Under the pieces are notes generated by a model. The model was not told the origin of the DNA and did no database searches. It saw only the letters and a list, made by a program, of their open reading frames with translations. This document shows positions 11,622 to 23,732 of a DNA stretch of 55,965 bases, piece after piece. Every line of letters starts with the position of its first letter. Within the stretch, counting starts at the first letter, position 1. The stretch covers positions 1 to 55,965 of the forward strand of contig BBXU01001008.1 in assembly GCA_001598975.1 (NCBI GenBank), in the 5' to 3' direction. The translations under genes and the position numbers were made by a program. Source of the stretch: Parachlorella kessleri (Eukaryota; Chlorophyta; Trebouxiophyceae; Chlorellales; Chlorellaceae).

Positions 11622-14600
11622 ATGTCATCCTTGCCAACACTGTTATCCCCACAGTTGGCTAAAGCAGCCATCTCTCTGGCTTGCTTGTTGGTGCTGCTGG
11701 GCCTGGCACCAGTCCCAGCAGCAGCAGTGAACCTGGAGGCGGCGGCACTCCTCACCGTTCGCAAGGGCTTCACGAACGGCGCGGCCGTGCTGCCCGACTG
11801 GACCAACGCAAGCGGTAGCCCCTGCTCCTGGAGAGGAGTTGGCTGTGACCCGGATACTGGCCAAGTGACTACAGTGTGAGTTCGGGTCTGCCTGCAGGAA
11901 AGTGCGCTCCACTGCTGTATGCCTGCCTGTTTTTTGCAAAAGCAGGCAGCACCGCTTTCCGTGGTTTACTTGGGATGGATAGACCAGAAAAGTAATCACT
12001 GAGTAAAATTTATTGTTTGCTGCAGGGTTTTAGAGGGACGAGGCCTCCAGGGCACTATAAGCACGGAAGGATGGCTGCAGTTGGAGAGCCTCCGGTGGTT
12101 GTCATTAGCAAGCAATTCCCTTGCAGGCACCCTCTCACAGGACTGGCTGCTGCCAGAGACCGTCAGAGGTATATCAGCGCTGTTTGAAATTGTCAAGCAT
12201 GTCGTTTCGCTGGGTACCCTCAAGCCGGCATGTACTTGTCATAATTGTGAGTCCGCTCATAGTTGACTTTCTGCAGTTTTGGATGTCTCTGGGAACAAGC
12301 TGGTGGGCACCCTGCCTCTTGATTTCCGCTTCCCTGCCAGCCTTGAGCACCTGTATCTGTGGAATAACACCTTCACTGGAACCATCCCTGTGTGGGAGTT
12401 GCCAGGTAGGGATGCGCCCTACCCCCTGCGGCACGGCGGTGTGCTGGTCGTGCCACATCTGGGGATGGCCCATGGTGCTGGGGATGGCCCCCCGGGGGTC
12501 TGCCCATGGTGCCACCGCCTGCCCCACTATTTGAGAGCAGTAAGGCATATGTGGCATGCTGTTGGAAAGCTGTCAACTTGAACCCAATGCTGTTGATAGC
12601 ACCCTGGGTATGGACACACTGCTGGGCAGTGTGCTGTTACCATGGCTTCATTCAACCGAAATGGTACAAAGACCCCTGTTCAGCGTGCCACAGAGTTTGC
12701 TGGAAAGGTATGCTTCTCTTGTGTTCCACTGCCTATCGTAAGCGTAAAAGCCTGGTGGCTGCAGAGAATGTCACTGAGCTGGACATCTCCGTGAACCATC
12801 TACTTGGGCCTTACCCTCAGGGTTGGGTCCTCCCCCAAGGCTTGCGTATGTTGAACCTCGACGTTAATCGTTTGTCGGGCACCCTGGACCCCACCTGGGG
12901 TGTCCCGCCCACGCTGCAAAGACTGGCACTTAATGAAAACAGGTTCCGGGGCACCATTCCCAGCAACTGGACGCTGCCAGACTCGCTGCAGGTGAGCGAG
13001 GGATCTTCTTGAGCCAGCTTGAGTTGAGAGTTGCCTGCCCAGACCTGCCTTAAATAATGTAGGTTGCTGGTGGCCATAGCTCAGCTTGAGCCACATATGT
13101 GGAGACCTAAGGGCGTTGCTGTGTGTGAGACCTGCCGTTTGAGTACACCTTTAAGTTTTGCACTAAATTGTTATACAACCTTGACTGGTGCTGCTTCTCC
13201 CTCCTCGCTGCAATCCTGGAGTGCAGCAGCTGTACCTTAACGACAACCCCCTCCTGAGTGGCACCATCCCCCAGGACTGGGTGCTGCCCACGGCCCTGGT
13301 AGAACTTGCGCTTTCCAACTGCAGCTTCTCGGGGCCGCTACCCACGCATCTCAAGCTGCCAACCGGGCTGCAGGTAGGGATCTACTGTAGATTGTTCTAC
13401 TGAAAGTGGCACTGCTCCCATCAATACACAGAAGGGAGACAGAGCCCCCCCTTGCTGGAACTCGTAAGTCCCGCATGCTCTGCTGTGGTCGCTACTCTTC
13501 TACATCTTGTCCACCTATTCTTTTGCCACCGCTAGTACTGTAGTACTGTGCAGGGGCTAGGGCTTGCTGACAACATCTTCACAGGCACCATCCCAGCCGA
13601 CTGGGAGCTTCCAGATTCGCTGCAGGCAAGGCAGTTGTTGTGCGCATCTGCCTATGTGTTTTCGCATATGTGCCTTACCTTGTAAGGAGGATACTGTAGG
13701 GTCTGAGCTCAACAAGCAACTACAAGTGAGGGGATTGTCTAAGGTTGAAAGACATGGCTGGCATGGTATGCAGTTTGCAAATAAGGCCGGCAGATTCAGC
13801 CTTGGCAGGCTGGTTGGTGTTGGGAGAAGATTAGATGCTTTGCTGATTTGTGTGCAGACACCTGGCAGGCATGCGTTTTGACTCCAGCAGAGCAGCAACT
13901 GCTTTTGCACTTGGCTGGCTTGTTGTGGAGCTCCCGCCCCAGGGTTCTGCTGGGGCTCCGCTTTGAGCATGTTATCAGCTAGCGAGCGAATTATTTAAGG
14001 AAGGAAGCAAGCACAGCAGGCAGCCTCAGCATTGCACGTGCAACGTTATATGACTGGGCAGTTTACAACACGGGGTTGGTGCTGACGTGCAGCTGCTCTG
14101 TCACTTGCACTGCTTCACCCTGCTAAGCTGCCTCATGCGTCGCTCACTGTGACGCACTGCGCGGTGCAATAGCTCACAATGCCAGGTAGCTGGGGTGGGT
14201 GTGGCTGCAGACGCTGGATCTCTCGTCCAACTCCCTGACCGGCACCATCCCCGCCAACCTCACCCTGCCCAGCAGCCTGCTTGTGCTATCGCTGTCTGAC
14301 AACCAGCTGACAGGGAGCTTCTCGGAGAAATGGAAACTGCCAAGCACGCTCCAGGTAAGGGTACACTGTGTAAGGGTGGTACGCAGCTGCACTGGCCCGG
14401 CTGCTCGTCTAGGCCAGTGCTTGCACCTGCCAGGCAACATAAGGGCCCTGTTCTGCCCTCGTGCCCTCTTGCCGCCTTTTTAAAAGCCAGGGGTTGCTGT
14501 CTATACCTGGCAGCGGCGTCCTCCGTCCGAGCAACCCGTCATGGGTTTCTGTGAGCCCAAGAAATCAACCCGCAGCCTTGCAGCCCATGCACAAATTGGT

Positions 14601-17600
14601 TCTGACACTTTCCTGCCCTCCCAGGTGCTGTCCTTGGACAACAATCGGCTGACAGGCACCCTGGACCCCGCCTGGGGTTTCCCCCTCGATCTGCAAAACC
14701 TGACGCTCGGCGCGAATCAGTTCCGGGGCACCATCCCCAGCAGCTGGACGCTGCCAGACTCGCTCCAGGTGAGCAGAAAGGGGGCTCAACCCATGACAGC
14801 TTGCGCCTGCCCAGACCTGCCTGCGTAGATGGCTGGGTGCTGGTTGCCATGGCTCAGCCAAGTGGCGGAGACCTGGGGGTGCTGCTGTGTCTGAACCCTG
14901 CTGCTTGAGGATTCCTTTACGGTACATCCGTGTACAGTCCAAATTGGTGATGCTCCTTCTTCCCCGCTGCATTCCTGGAGTGCAGCAGCTGTACCTTAAC
15001 GACAACCCCCTCCTGACGGGCACCATCCCCCAGGACTGGGTCCTGCCCGCGGCCCTGGTAGAACTTGGACTCTTCAACTGCAGCTTCTCTGGGCCGCTAT
15101 CCATGCACCTCAAGCTGCCAAGCGGGCTGCAGGTAGGGGCTGCTCCCAACTCATCTCATTGAAAGTGTCACTTCTCCCATCCATGTACAGCAGCGTTTGA
15201 GACAGCGCCCCTTGCTTGAACTTCATGTAAGTCTTCTGCACATCATTTGCACCTGAGCGCCACGTTCACCACATGCTACTGTGCGCCACCTCCCTGGCCT
15301 CTCAGGGATTATACCTCCATGACAACCAGCTGAGCGGCACCCTGGACCCCGCCTGGGAGCTGCCCGACTCCCTGGAGGTTATATTATTAATCAACAACAA
15401 CTTAACCGGGCTGCTGCCGGCGTGGAACCTGCCCAACCTCACAGTGGCCGCCCTGTGGGGCTGCAACTTCACGGGTGAGGCAGGGGAGGCTGTTTGGGTG
15501 AGGAGGAATCCTGAAGAGACTGACCCATGGTGTTGCTGGTTGGCTGCCTACAAGATGGCAGGGTGGCTGCGTGACATTGCAGGCCATCTATGTTCTTAGG
15601 GTTCTTCTAGCATCTTCTCTGATATGACCTAGCAGCCTGAGAAGTATGCCCTACGTCAAGCCATCCTGCAGGCCCCCTCCCCGCGTATCCTGCTCCGCTC
15701 GAGTCCGGAGTCTTAGTAATGCCGCAGTCCGGGGACGGCTTCTGCGGAGGGGTGCGCTGCTGCTGCCGCTGCTGCTGGTGTGACTGTGACTGTGCATGTT
15801 CCTGTTGCACCTGGGCGGCAGCATAAAACTCCAGGGTGCGGGATGGCGGCCACCGAACCACCACCTGCTGGCAACGGCCATGGTGGATTAGGTCTTAATA
15901 AGATACTGTTGGTGCTGCTGCTCCCAAACGACCCTGATTCCCTCTTAGCCTGGCTTCCAACGGAGAGAGGTGCCAGCCGCACTGCTATGGATGTGCAGCC
16001 ATACGCCTGGGGTTGCCTTTCTCATGTGTTGCTGCAGCCCTTGGCTCAGTCCACTTCAGCATTTTGGTATGCGTTCCTGCTTCTGTTCAGGTCCCCTCCT
16101 CACCTCGTTATTACATAGTCGACAGCACTGACCTCACGGTTAAAAATATCAAGAGACTTCCTAACGGCAGCTTTGACAGCTGCCCTCAGGGCACCCCCCC
16201 ACCCTACACTTACCCCCCAGCCGGCTCCCCGCCGCAGCAGTCACCATCCCTTTCACCTCCAGCCAGCCCTTCCTCCGGCCCCAGCCCTCCCCCCAGCCAA
16301 GGTAACCCTTGTTTGTGGGGTGGCTGAGCCAGCTTGCCCAATACTCCACCTCCCCTGTTCTAGTCATGTCCTCATGCGTTTAGCTGGGTGTTTTTGCTTC
16401 AGTGATGCTTGCAGTCCCATTGGCATCACGGACGGTCAGGTGGAACAAGACATAATGATTTCATGACGGCTCCCGTCTAGAGGGCTAAGCGGCCATACCT
16501 GTGGGTGCAGAAAATTCCACAACCGCCGGCGGGAGCAGCAGTACCGTGGGCATAGCTGTTGGCGTGGCAGTTGGAGTGGCGGCTTTAGGTTGGTGAAGTA
16601 GGCTTGCCTGTGGGTCCCTGTGGCTGATCCCTCTGGCACGCAACATGGTCCCACCCTGCGATGTCAAAAAGTGGATGCAACTCAGACAGCAGGGCAGTCA
16701 AAGGAACAGCCTGCACTGCGTTACATTACATTTGGAGGGGCAAGGAGTGGGGATGGTGCGTTCAACACAGCGCTAGGCTAGCCATCAAGCTACCCCTTGA
16801 TACAAGTGCTGGCGGTGCACAGAAGGCACATGCTTGGGCCGAGATGTCTCCTCCGATATCGGTTGTGTTTTTATTAAACAGTAACTGCTTCCCACACCCA
16901 TGCACCCAAACACTGGCTGGTATGTGGTGCAGTGGCAGCTGTTCTTGGCGTGTGGTGGTGGATGGGAAGGAGGAGGAGGAGCCATGTAGCTGCCTCTATC
17001 TCCCAGCAAGGCCTTCCCCCCAAGTCAAGTGAGCTTGGCCATGTGCTGTGTGATGGTGGTACTTATGGTCCTTACCTACCTGTCTGCCAGCATGCTGCTG
17101 CCGGGGCACCGTGACTGACCAAGACAAGCTGGCCAGGCTGCTGTGGTAAGCCGGGCAGCTGAGCAATCCCCTACCCAAGGGGCAGTGCAGCCATTGAAGG
17201 CTCAGCCGAGGTGGTTCCTTGGCAGCCAATACTTCTAAGAATGGATGGGCGGGAAGACAGGCCTAAAGCGTAGTCACTCGTCACTGTTTTACACCTCCGC
17301 AGGCCCCAAGGTTGACGTTGTTGAGCAGGCCTAGGGAAGTGCCCTCTTGGAGCAATAATTGGATTGAAGACTTTCCTGTCCCTGCAGGTCTGGGAGACGA
17401 CCTGGAAAGCAGCACAGGGCAGCGCCGCTCCCCGGGCCAGGGCGGCTTTGAGGCTAAGGTGGCAGCCGACGAGCTGAGCTCCAGGTGAGTACAGGTCGCC
17501 AAATGGCCGCATCCAGAAGCTATGACTTTCGGGGCAGGCTGTCCGCTGCTAGGAGTCCTTCAGGCCAAAGTAGGCAGGCAGGCAGAAGCATATGGATTCC

Positions 17601-20600
17601 AAGTGGGGTGAATTCCCTGTGCCTGGTCGGGGGAGTCAATGGGTGGGATGGAGGTAAGTTTTTACACTCCTTCCTTCCTACCTAACTGGCTGCCAGGTTA
17701 AGCGTCTTAGAGTCAGCATGAACGAAAAACAAACCTTACCCAATTGGACTCCTCGTATGTTGCTTTGATGACTGCAGAGCTACGGAGTCTGCCAGCAGCG
17801 GCTCCCAGGCGTTCACTGCCAGCACCGCCACCGAGGCTGCCCAGCGCGACCCCGTGCTGGCAGTGGCCCTCAAGACCGAAGTCTCAAATGGTATGTACAG
17901 CGTGAAGGGCAGTGGGCGCTGGTGGTTAGGCACATATCCCCCTGGCTCCTCTTAGCCCCTGATATGGTGTTGCAGGCAGGCCGTTTTCTGGTTGTACTAT
18001 TACCTTGATAGGAAGGGGGGAAACACCAGGGCATGTCATATTACTCACAATGTCTGTACATGGACGGTGGAAATGCACGCTGGGGTCTGGCTGCAGTGTG
18101 CCGGGTTTGTGCGTTTGCATCTGTTTGCCCGTGCATTCGCGTCTGCTTGTCAGGATGGGAGCTCGTGTGCGCTCAGTGCTGTTCCTTCGCATTAGGGGCA
18201 TTCACGAAAGCCCAGGCCCTTAGCAGCTAGCTAGCATTGAGGTGCACCCAAGTCCCCTCCTTGCTTGCCTGGGAGTGCAGACAATGCAGGTGAGTCGGCT
18301 GCATCGCAGCAGCGCATGAGCCGGCAGAGCCTGGAAATGTCCGCTCTCCGCATGTGGACCATTAACTTCAAGGCCTTGGAGCTGCAGCGGCAGATCGGGG
18401 AGGGCTCATTTGGCAGGGTGAGCCGAGTCGGCAGGCTTGGCAGCTGTATGGCAGCCAGGATGGTGGCAAAGACGCGTCTTGGGTAAACTGAGCCTCGGCT
18501 AACTGCATAACAACCTCGTGGGGTCTGCTGCTATGTCATGTCAGGTCTAGCAACTTTGCTTGGCAAGCAAAGGCCAGTGACCTGTGGCAGAGCGTGTTGA
18601 ACAGTGTTGAACTGTGGTGCGTCCTGCCTGTATGCTGAGCCTGCTGACCTGCTGCGCTACGCCCTGCCCTGCCAGGTGTATGTGGCCAGATGGCAGCAAA
18701 CGCCTGTGGCTGTGAAGATTTTGCTCAACACCGCGCTGGACGTGTACAGCGAAGACGCGGTCAAGCAGGCACTCACACTGTCAAACCCGGTGCTGGAGAA
18801 CCTGCAGAAGGTGCTGGAGGGCTGTCTGACAGTCGCCGATGCGTGCTGTGAACTGTCATGCGGCCGAGCCACGTGTCAGGATGTGCGGAAGCGTCGCCTG
18901 CACCAATCAACGGCTACACATCGCTCTTGTCCTCTTTCTGCTTTAGGGCTGTGCCCCTGTGTTGCCTGTGCCATCTGCCCCGCTCAAGGGCTGGCATATG
19001 TTGCAGTTGGTAAGTATGCAACGCTGTGTTCATGCTCCCGCAGGACTTCCATTGTGACCATCTTGAAGGTTTACCCTCCCTCCCTTGCAAAGTGCGTGCT
19101 CCCTCCTTACTGTTGCTCCTTGTTCCTTGGTGGAGCATGCGCGCAGGAGGCGGCCTTGATGTGCTCCCTGCGCCACCCATCCATCGTGACCTTCCTGGGC
19201 GTGTGCACCGTCCCCCCTTGTATTGTCACCGAATACTGCGAGCGGGGATCCCTGGCTGACGTGCTGCGCAATGCGAGGCAGTCACCGGCGGCGGCGGCCA
19301 AGCTTGACTGGCTGCGGCGGCTGTCTATGGTAGGCCGCAGTTGGACTGCTGCTCCTGTGACAGTTGCTGATGTGCCCTTCTGCCCACCACCTTCATGGCT
19401 GGTGAGGCTCCCTTGGTGATTTGGTTGGCCTAGGACTATGTCGCGCCAGCCAAGCCACGCTGCCCCACTGCGTTTGCCACTGCTGCTACAGATGCTGGAC
19501 ACGGCCAAGGGGATGCTGCACCTTCACTCCCACAGCCCGCCCATCATCCACCGGGACCTTAAGAGCCCCAACCTGTGAGTGACTGCCAGCGCCACTGTTT
19601 ACATACCATGCTTTGAAGGTGGCATGCCTCTTGTACGCATATGATGCCTGGTCATGCATCCTGCCATTTCACTCTCAGTGTGCCTCTAACCCGGTGTTTC
19701 CAGTTGTCTTCTGAAGGAGGTCAGGAGGCATTACATTGATGGCAGTACGCCACCCACGCATCACAAAGGCACTGTTAGTGCAGCATGCAATAGATTCCAG
19801 CGGAGGTTGCCTAGCCGCTGCAGGCTGGTTGACACCCACTGGCGGTGCAAGATCAGCGACTTCAACCTGTCTCGCATCCTGGAGGATCGCGTCGTGCTCA
19901 GCAGCGCCATGGCAACCAACCCGCGCTGGCTGGCGCCCGAGGTGCTGGAGGGGCAGCCCGCAACACTGCAGTCGGTGAGCGCTTGGGCGGGAGGGCGGGG
20001 GTGTGGTGTGAGTTATACACAAACTAGGGCGGTCGTTTGCTGTGAGGGGTGGCCAGATGGTGATGAACCCCTGCCCTTAGCTGGTCCGCATGTGGCTCCT
20101 GCTCTGGAGGTGTTGCCAGCTAACACCATAGTTGCTGACCGAGTGATGCAAATACAAGGTGCGAGTGCGCCGGTTCAAGCTGAAAAACCCCCTCTGTCAA
20201 AATATTTCGGCTGCAGGTCGGCGAAGCTGGCAAATTCAGAAGAGGGCAGCCTGCAATTGCAATGAGGTTATTGCAAGGGCATGCCCATAACTCAAATGTA
20301 CTACTGTCCTTGCCTTGACCCCAGCGTGCATGGCGCTTTTGCCATTTGTTCAACATTGTCACAATGCTTGTTAAAGGCCCTGCTACCATGCAGGATGTCT
20401 ACTCATTCGGCATTGTGCTATGGGAGGTGATGACCTTGGATGTACCCTTCGCCAACGACAACCACTTCCAGGTCAGAATTTGCTAACCATTTGCCGCAGC
20501 CCACGGTACCGGCTTGTCACTTGTCAAATCTCACAATTTAGTTCACATAACTGAAGGCAGGTAGGCGGCCTCGCAGGGTGCTGAACCCTGTGAGTGCGCT

Positions 20601-20836
20601 CAAACAGAGGCTTTCACGCTGGTTGTCGTTTGCCCTACCCTTGGCTTTGTTTGCAGCTGATCAAGCATGTGAGGGCAGGCGGGCGGCCGCCCGTGCCCCC
20701 CCAGCATGAGTTGCCCGGGAGGGAAGGCGGGGAGGCGGGCGGCCTGGATGACTACGTCGCGCTGATGCAGCGGTGCTGGGCGCAGGCGCCGGAGGAGCGG
20801 CCCTCATTCCAAGATGTTGTTAGCAAATTCAAGTAG
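11622..20836 (+). CDS. RLK-B: LRR receptor-like TKL kinase, 23 exons, 1065 aa
   Basis: Exons: 11622-11875, 12026-12168, 12277-12405, 12765-12991, 13227-13373, 13554-13625, 14211-14354, 14625-14768, 14986-15132, 15306-15474, 15672-15751, 16091-16301, 16511-16588, 16933-17028, 17388-17484, 17778-17890, 18281-18417, 18676-18810, 19147-19329, 19492-19574, 19824-19974, 20394-20471, 20657-20836 (TAG). The frame is continuous (3198 nt). Residues 1-35 are a signal peptide, then an LRRNT-like cap (ALLTVRKGF, SPCSWRGVGC). LRRs run to about 525, a stalk with YTYPPAGSPPQQSP to about 622, and one TM helix at about 635-658, followed by GRRRRSH. The kinase has G-loop IGEGSFGR, K810 (VAVK), E842 (helix C), HRD D924, D942 in DFN, then WLAPE. 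Kinase exon sizes match RLK-A and RLK-C exactly. It is likely an active plasma-membrane kinase, since all catalytic residues except the DFG Gly are present. The stop lies where a donor could also be read (AAGTAGGC); the shared stop in all copies favours termination. Confidence 0.92.
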
Positions 20837-21379
20837 GCTTGCTCTGCTCAATTTATCCCAGCTTGTTGCAGTGTGCACCCGACTGGCAAGATGGGTGGGC
20901 CGGGCGGCCCCCGTTTCAGGGCGCTGCAGGTGCTTCTGGTAGGCTTCCAATCCGGCTGCTGAATGCTGTGGACTTGCGATGGACTTGGTGCTATAAGCTG
21001 GGAGCAGACGTGCTGCACGTGTTGATACTAGAAGGCTGTTGGAGTGTACCACTGAGGAGGGTGTGCGCCCGGACAGCGGCTTTCCCTGGTAGCCAGAGTG
21101 CATGTTGATGTGCAGTTGCATCTCGCACATGTGGATGAGTTGCTGTGACCCTGGACTGTTGTGCCAGGGACATACTCACAAGACCAACGTCGGGTCGGCG
21201 GCCAGATGCCAAGCTACCTGGGGAGGCTGCAAGGCAAGGAGAGGTTAGCATGGGCGAGGCGTGAGCAGGCGTATGTCACTGTTGCCGCATTGTGGGCAAG
21301 TCGTATGTGGTGGCCATAAGACCTTTATCAGGCTGGGTCTTGGCTTTCCTGCTTCCGTGTCTGACTTGTCTGCTGGCAG
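20837..21379. other. RLK-B 3' flank with block shared with RLK-A
   Basis: This holds the RLK-B copies of the two minus-strand exon-like fragments seen after RLK-A. The segment 21,104-21,290 matches 9984-10,170, and its last 65 nt or so are nearly identical. It probably includes the 3' UTR. Confidence 0.55.
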
Positions 21380-21526
21380 ATGGCCTTATGTTCATCAATG
21401 CAACCCCGAGGAGGCTGGCAAGCTTCATGCGCTCGTGGACGAGCACATTCCCCTGGGCAGGACCGGATGCGCAACATGAGCAAGGCGGTCCCCAAAAAGC
21501 CTGCCGAGGAGGAGCCCAAGGCTTGA
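21380..21526 (+). pseudogene. C-terminal gene fragment, frameshifted
   Basis: After an acceptor-like TGCTGGCAG the + strand reads NPEEAGKLHALVDEHIP in one frame. A one-base frame change then gives GQDRMRNMSKAVPKKPAEEE and PKA before a TGA. The composition (Lys/Glu/Pro tail ending at a stop) looks like the end of a real protein that has taken a frameshift. I do not recognise the family and see no upstream exons. Confidence 0.35.
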
Positions 21527-23565
21527 TGAGAGAGGGATTGGGCGTCGATGTGCACCTCAGCTAATGAGTGGGTGGCAGGCTCCATATGCCTGTGGCCACG
21601 AGATTAGAGGTATGAATAATTGATTGTAGCATACCCAGGCCATCATGTACCAGGCGATTTACCATCACCAGCGAGCAATGGTTCTCTCATGTGTGACAGC
21701 GTAAACATGCGTGAGTGGGCCAAGGCATGTAAGAGAATGGTGCCACGCTCGTGTGCACAACCGTGCAACAGCGTGGGCTGAGAGCGTGGGTCCCCGCACT
21801 CTTTCCTGCCCCGGGCCCCAGGGCAGGAGGGCCTCCCTGGCCTTCAAGCGGCTGTCAGGGTCCTTGCTTGTTTGGTGGTATCTTCTCCCCCTAAGGGCCT
21901 CGCTTATCCGTGTCTCAATCGCCATACTTACATACTAGCGTTCGCAGTCTTTACCACCAACCGGAGGTTTGTGACGGTTGTTTGTCTGGTCACCTGGTAC
22001 TCTTCCCCTAGTTTGGCAAACCCTCTCAGCGTTTCCAGGTCTCTCTTCTCTTTGGACTACGTTATATACTCAGCAGTGGGCATTTGCTTGCGTTCCTTTC
22101 TGTCACAGATTCGATCTCAGTTGTGAGTATAACTCCTGACTTTTACTTTCTACCAGTGGTGTGTCGAACTAGCAGGGTTTCCTTGCGAGATATCCTCGCT
22201 GCTCTGGCATCACGGACGGTCCGATGTGGCCTCTGAACATTCAAAATATTCAAGAGTCAAAGGCTCTTGACCGTGGGTTGTACCCAAGTTTGTATGATAT
22301 GCAGCATGCTGAGCCTGTGAGGGGGCAACAAATCCTGCAAGACTGTGTATTACCCCGCTTTAGACTGTTAACTATGAGTTCCTTTGTGCAAAAGAGTGAG
22401 AAGTGCCACCTGTGCGTCTCTCCGTTTGTATTGCTGACAGTGGTCTGCCTGACGCAAACTTTTTACGGAGTGAATGGGGTCGCGCCCGCAGCGCGGCTCC
22501 ATTATACTGAGTATTGTCTTCGATGTAACGGCGACTTGGAATATCTAGCCGCCGTTTTTTGGACCGCTCCTGCGAACGCTGTGGCGAGCATGCCGGGTTG
22601 AAATCACGCTGTAAGGAGGGTTCGCTCCTGAGCTACAAGCCAGGCCTAGGACAGAGGCTAAAGCGTCGTCTGCAGCGAGAACGGGGCCGGGATACGGCGG
22701 AATCCGTTTGAACGCGCCGCCTTTGCTGAGTTTCGGTGAGACCTGACTGCCTGCGAGCCCTTGGTTCGAGGGTCGTATGTCAAGTGAGAGCGGCAGGGAA
22801 TTCCCCAGGTTTGAGGTCAGGCGCCGAGCGAGGCGACAACGCCTGTGAGCAGGGGCTGCAGATACTGCCGTTCTTGCTTGGATTTTCGGTTGAGGGGCAC
22901 CTTTCTTTGTGGCGTTGCAATAGCCGTATACGGTAGTTGTGAAATCGAGGATGAGGTCGGGAGCAGCCGGTCAAGGGACGCCGGGGGAGCCACTGACAGA
23001 TCGGGGGTATCTGCTGACGAGGCAGGCAGCAGCTGCGTGAAAGCCGAGTCAGCACAGCGCTCAGCTCGAGAAGGAATTGCACGTTATGTATATTGGGGAT
23101 CTGATCGTTTCATTCACTCCGTCCCGCATCGCGCACGATTGCGCAGGCCGGGAAACCTTGTTAACCTTCCAGTCCGGCGTCTGCGCCTCAACCCCACTGG
23201 GGTCAGTGAGTTAGTCAGTGAGACAAGGCATCCATGGTGAAGTGAGGTGTTCCAGTGCATGCCATGCAGTGCTTGCTTGAGTCAAACGTTCTGAGCTAGC
23301 CAACCATCGCTGGGTGTTCGCGACGGGATTCGCTGACCACTCGACGAATGACGCACGATGGTGACAGCTTTGTTTTTATTTTCCAAATCCCACCAGGACA
23401 TGACATGGGACATGACGTGGGTGCTCCGCCCTGCGATGGTACGGCCGTAATGCGGTGAGCAGTTTGACAGTGGACAGTGCGTATCTAGATATTCTAACAT
23501 AAGTTTCAAGATATACAAGAGAGCGGGTATAACAAGGTACCTTTCTGCTCCCCACGCGTCGACAT
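21527..23565. other. Unassigned 2-kb intergenic block before RLK-C
   Basis: The block is visibly less GC-rich than the genes around it and has no similarity I can see to the RLK-A/RLK-B gap. It holds short frames only. One at 22,374-22,601 has an N-terminal hydrophobic stretch (VSPFVLLTVVCL), and another covers about 22,845-23,240. Neither looks like a known family nor has supported splice structure. It could be a decayed insertion. Confidence 0.4.
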
Positions 23566-23732
23566 CGATTCAGCCAGCCCGCTTACCGTTGTTGGTTTTT
23601 GCACCTTCAGTGGACCGCTCTTGGGGTCCTTGAGCAGCATGAAGCAGTAGCCCGTGGGCTGCAGCAACTTGCGAGTCCTCCGATACAGGCCGACCTTACA
23701 GCCTTCACAGTTGCAGCCCACTCAACCTTTCC
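23566..23732 (+). promoter_or_regulatory. Conserved proximal upstream region of RLK-C
   Basis: This is homologous to 11,457-11,621 before RLK-B, including the identical 21-bp block at 23,672-23,692. It is the likely core promoter plus 5' UTR. Conservation may reflect function or just duplication age. Confidence 0.45.
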
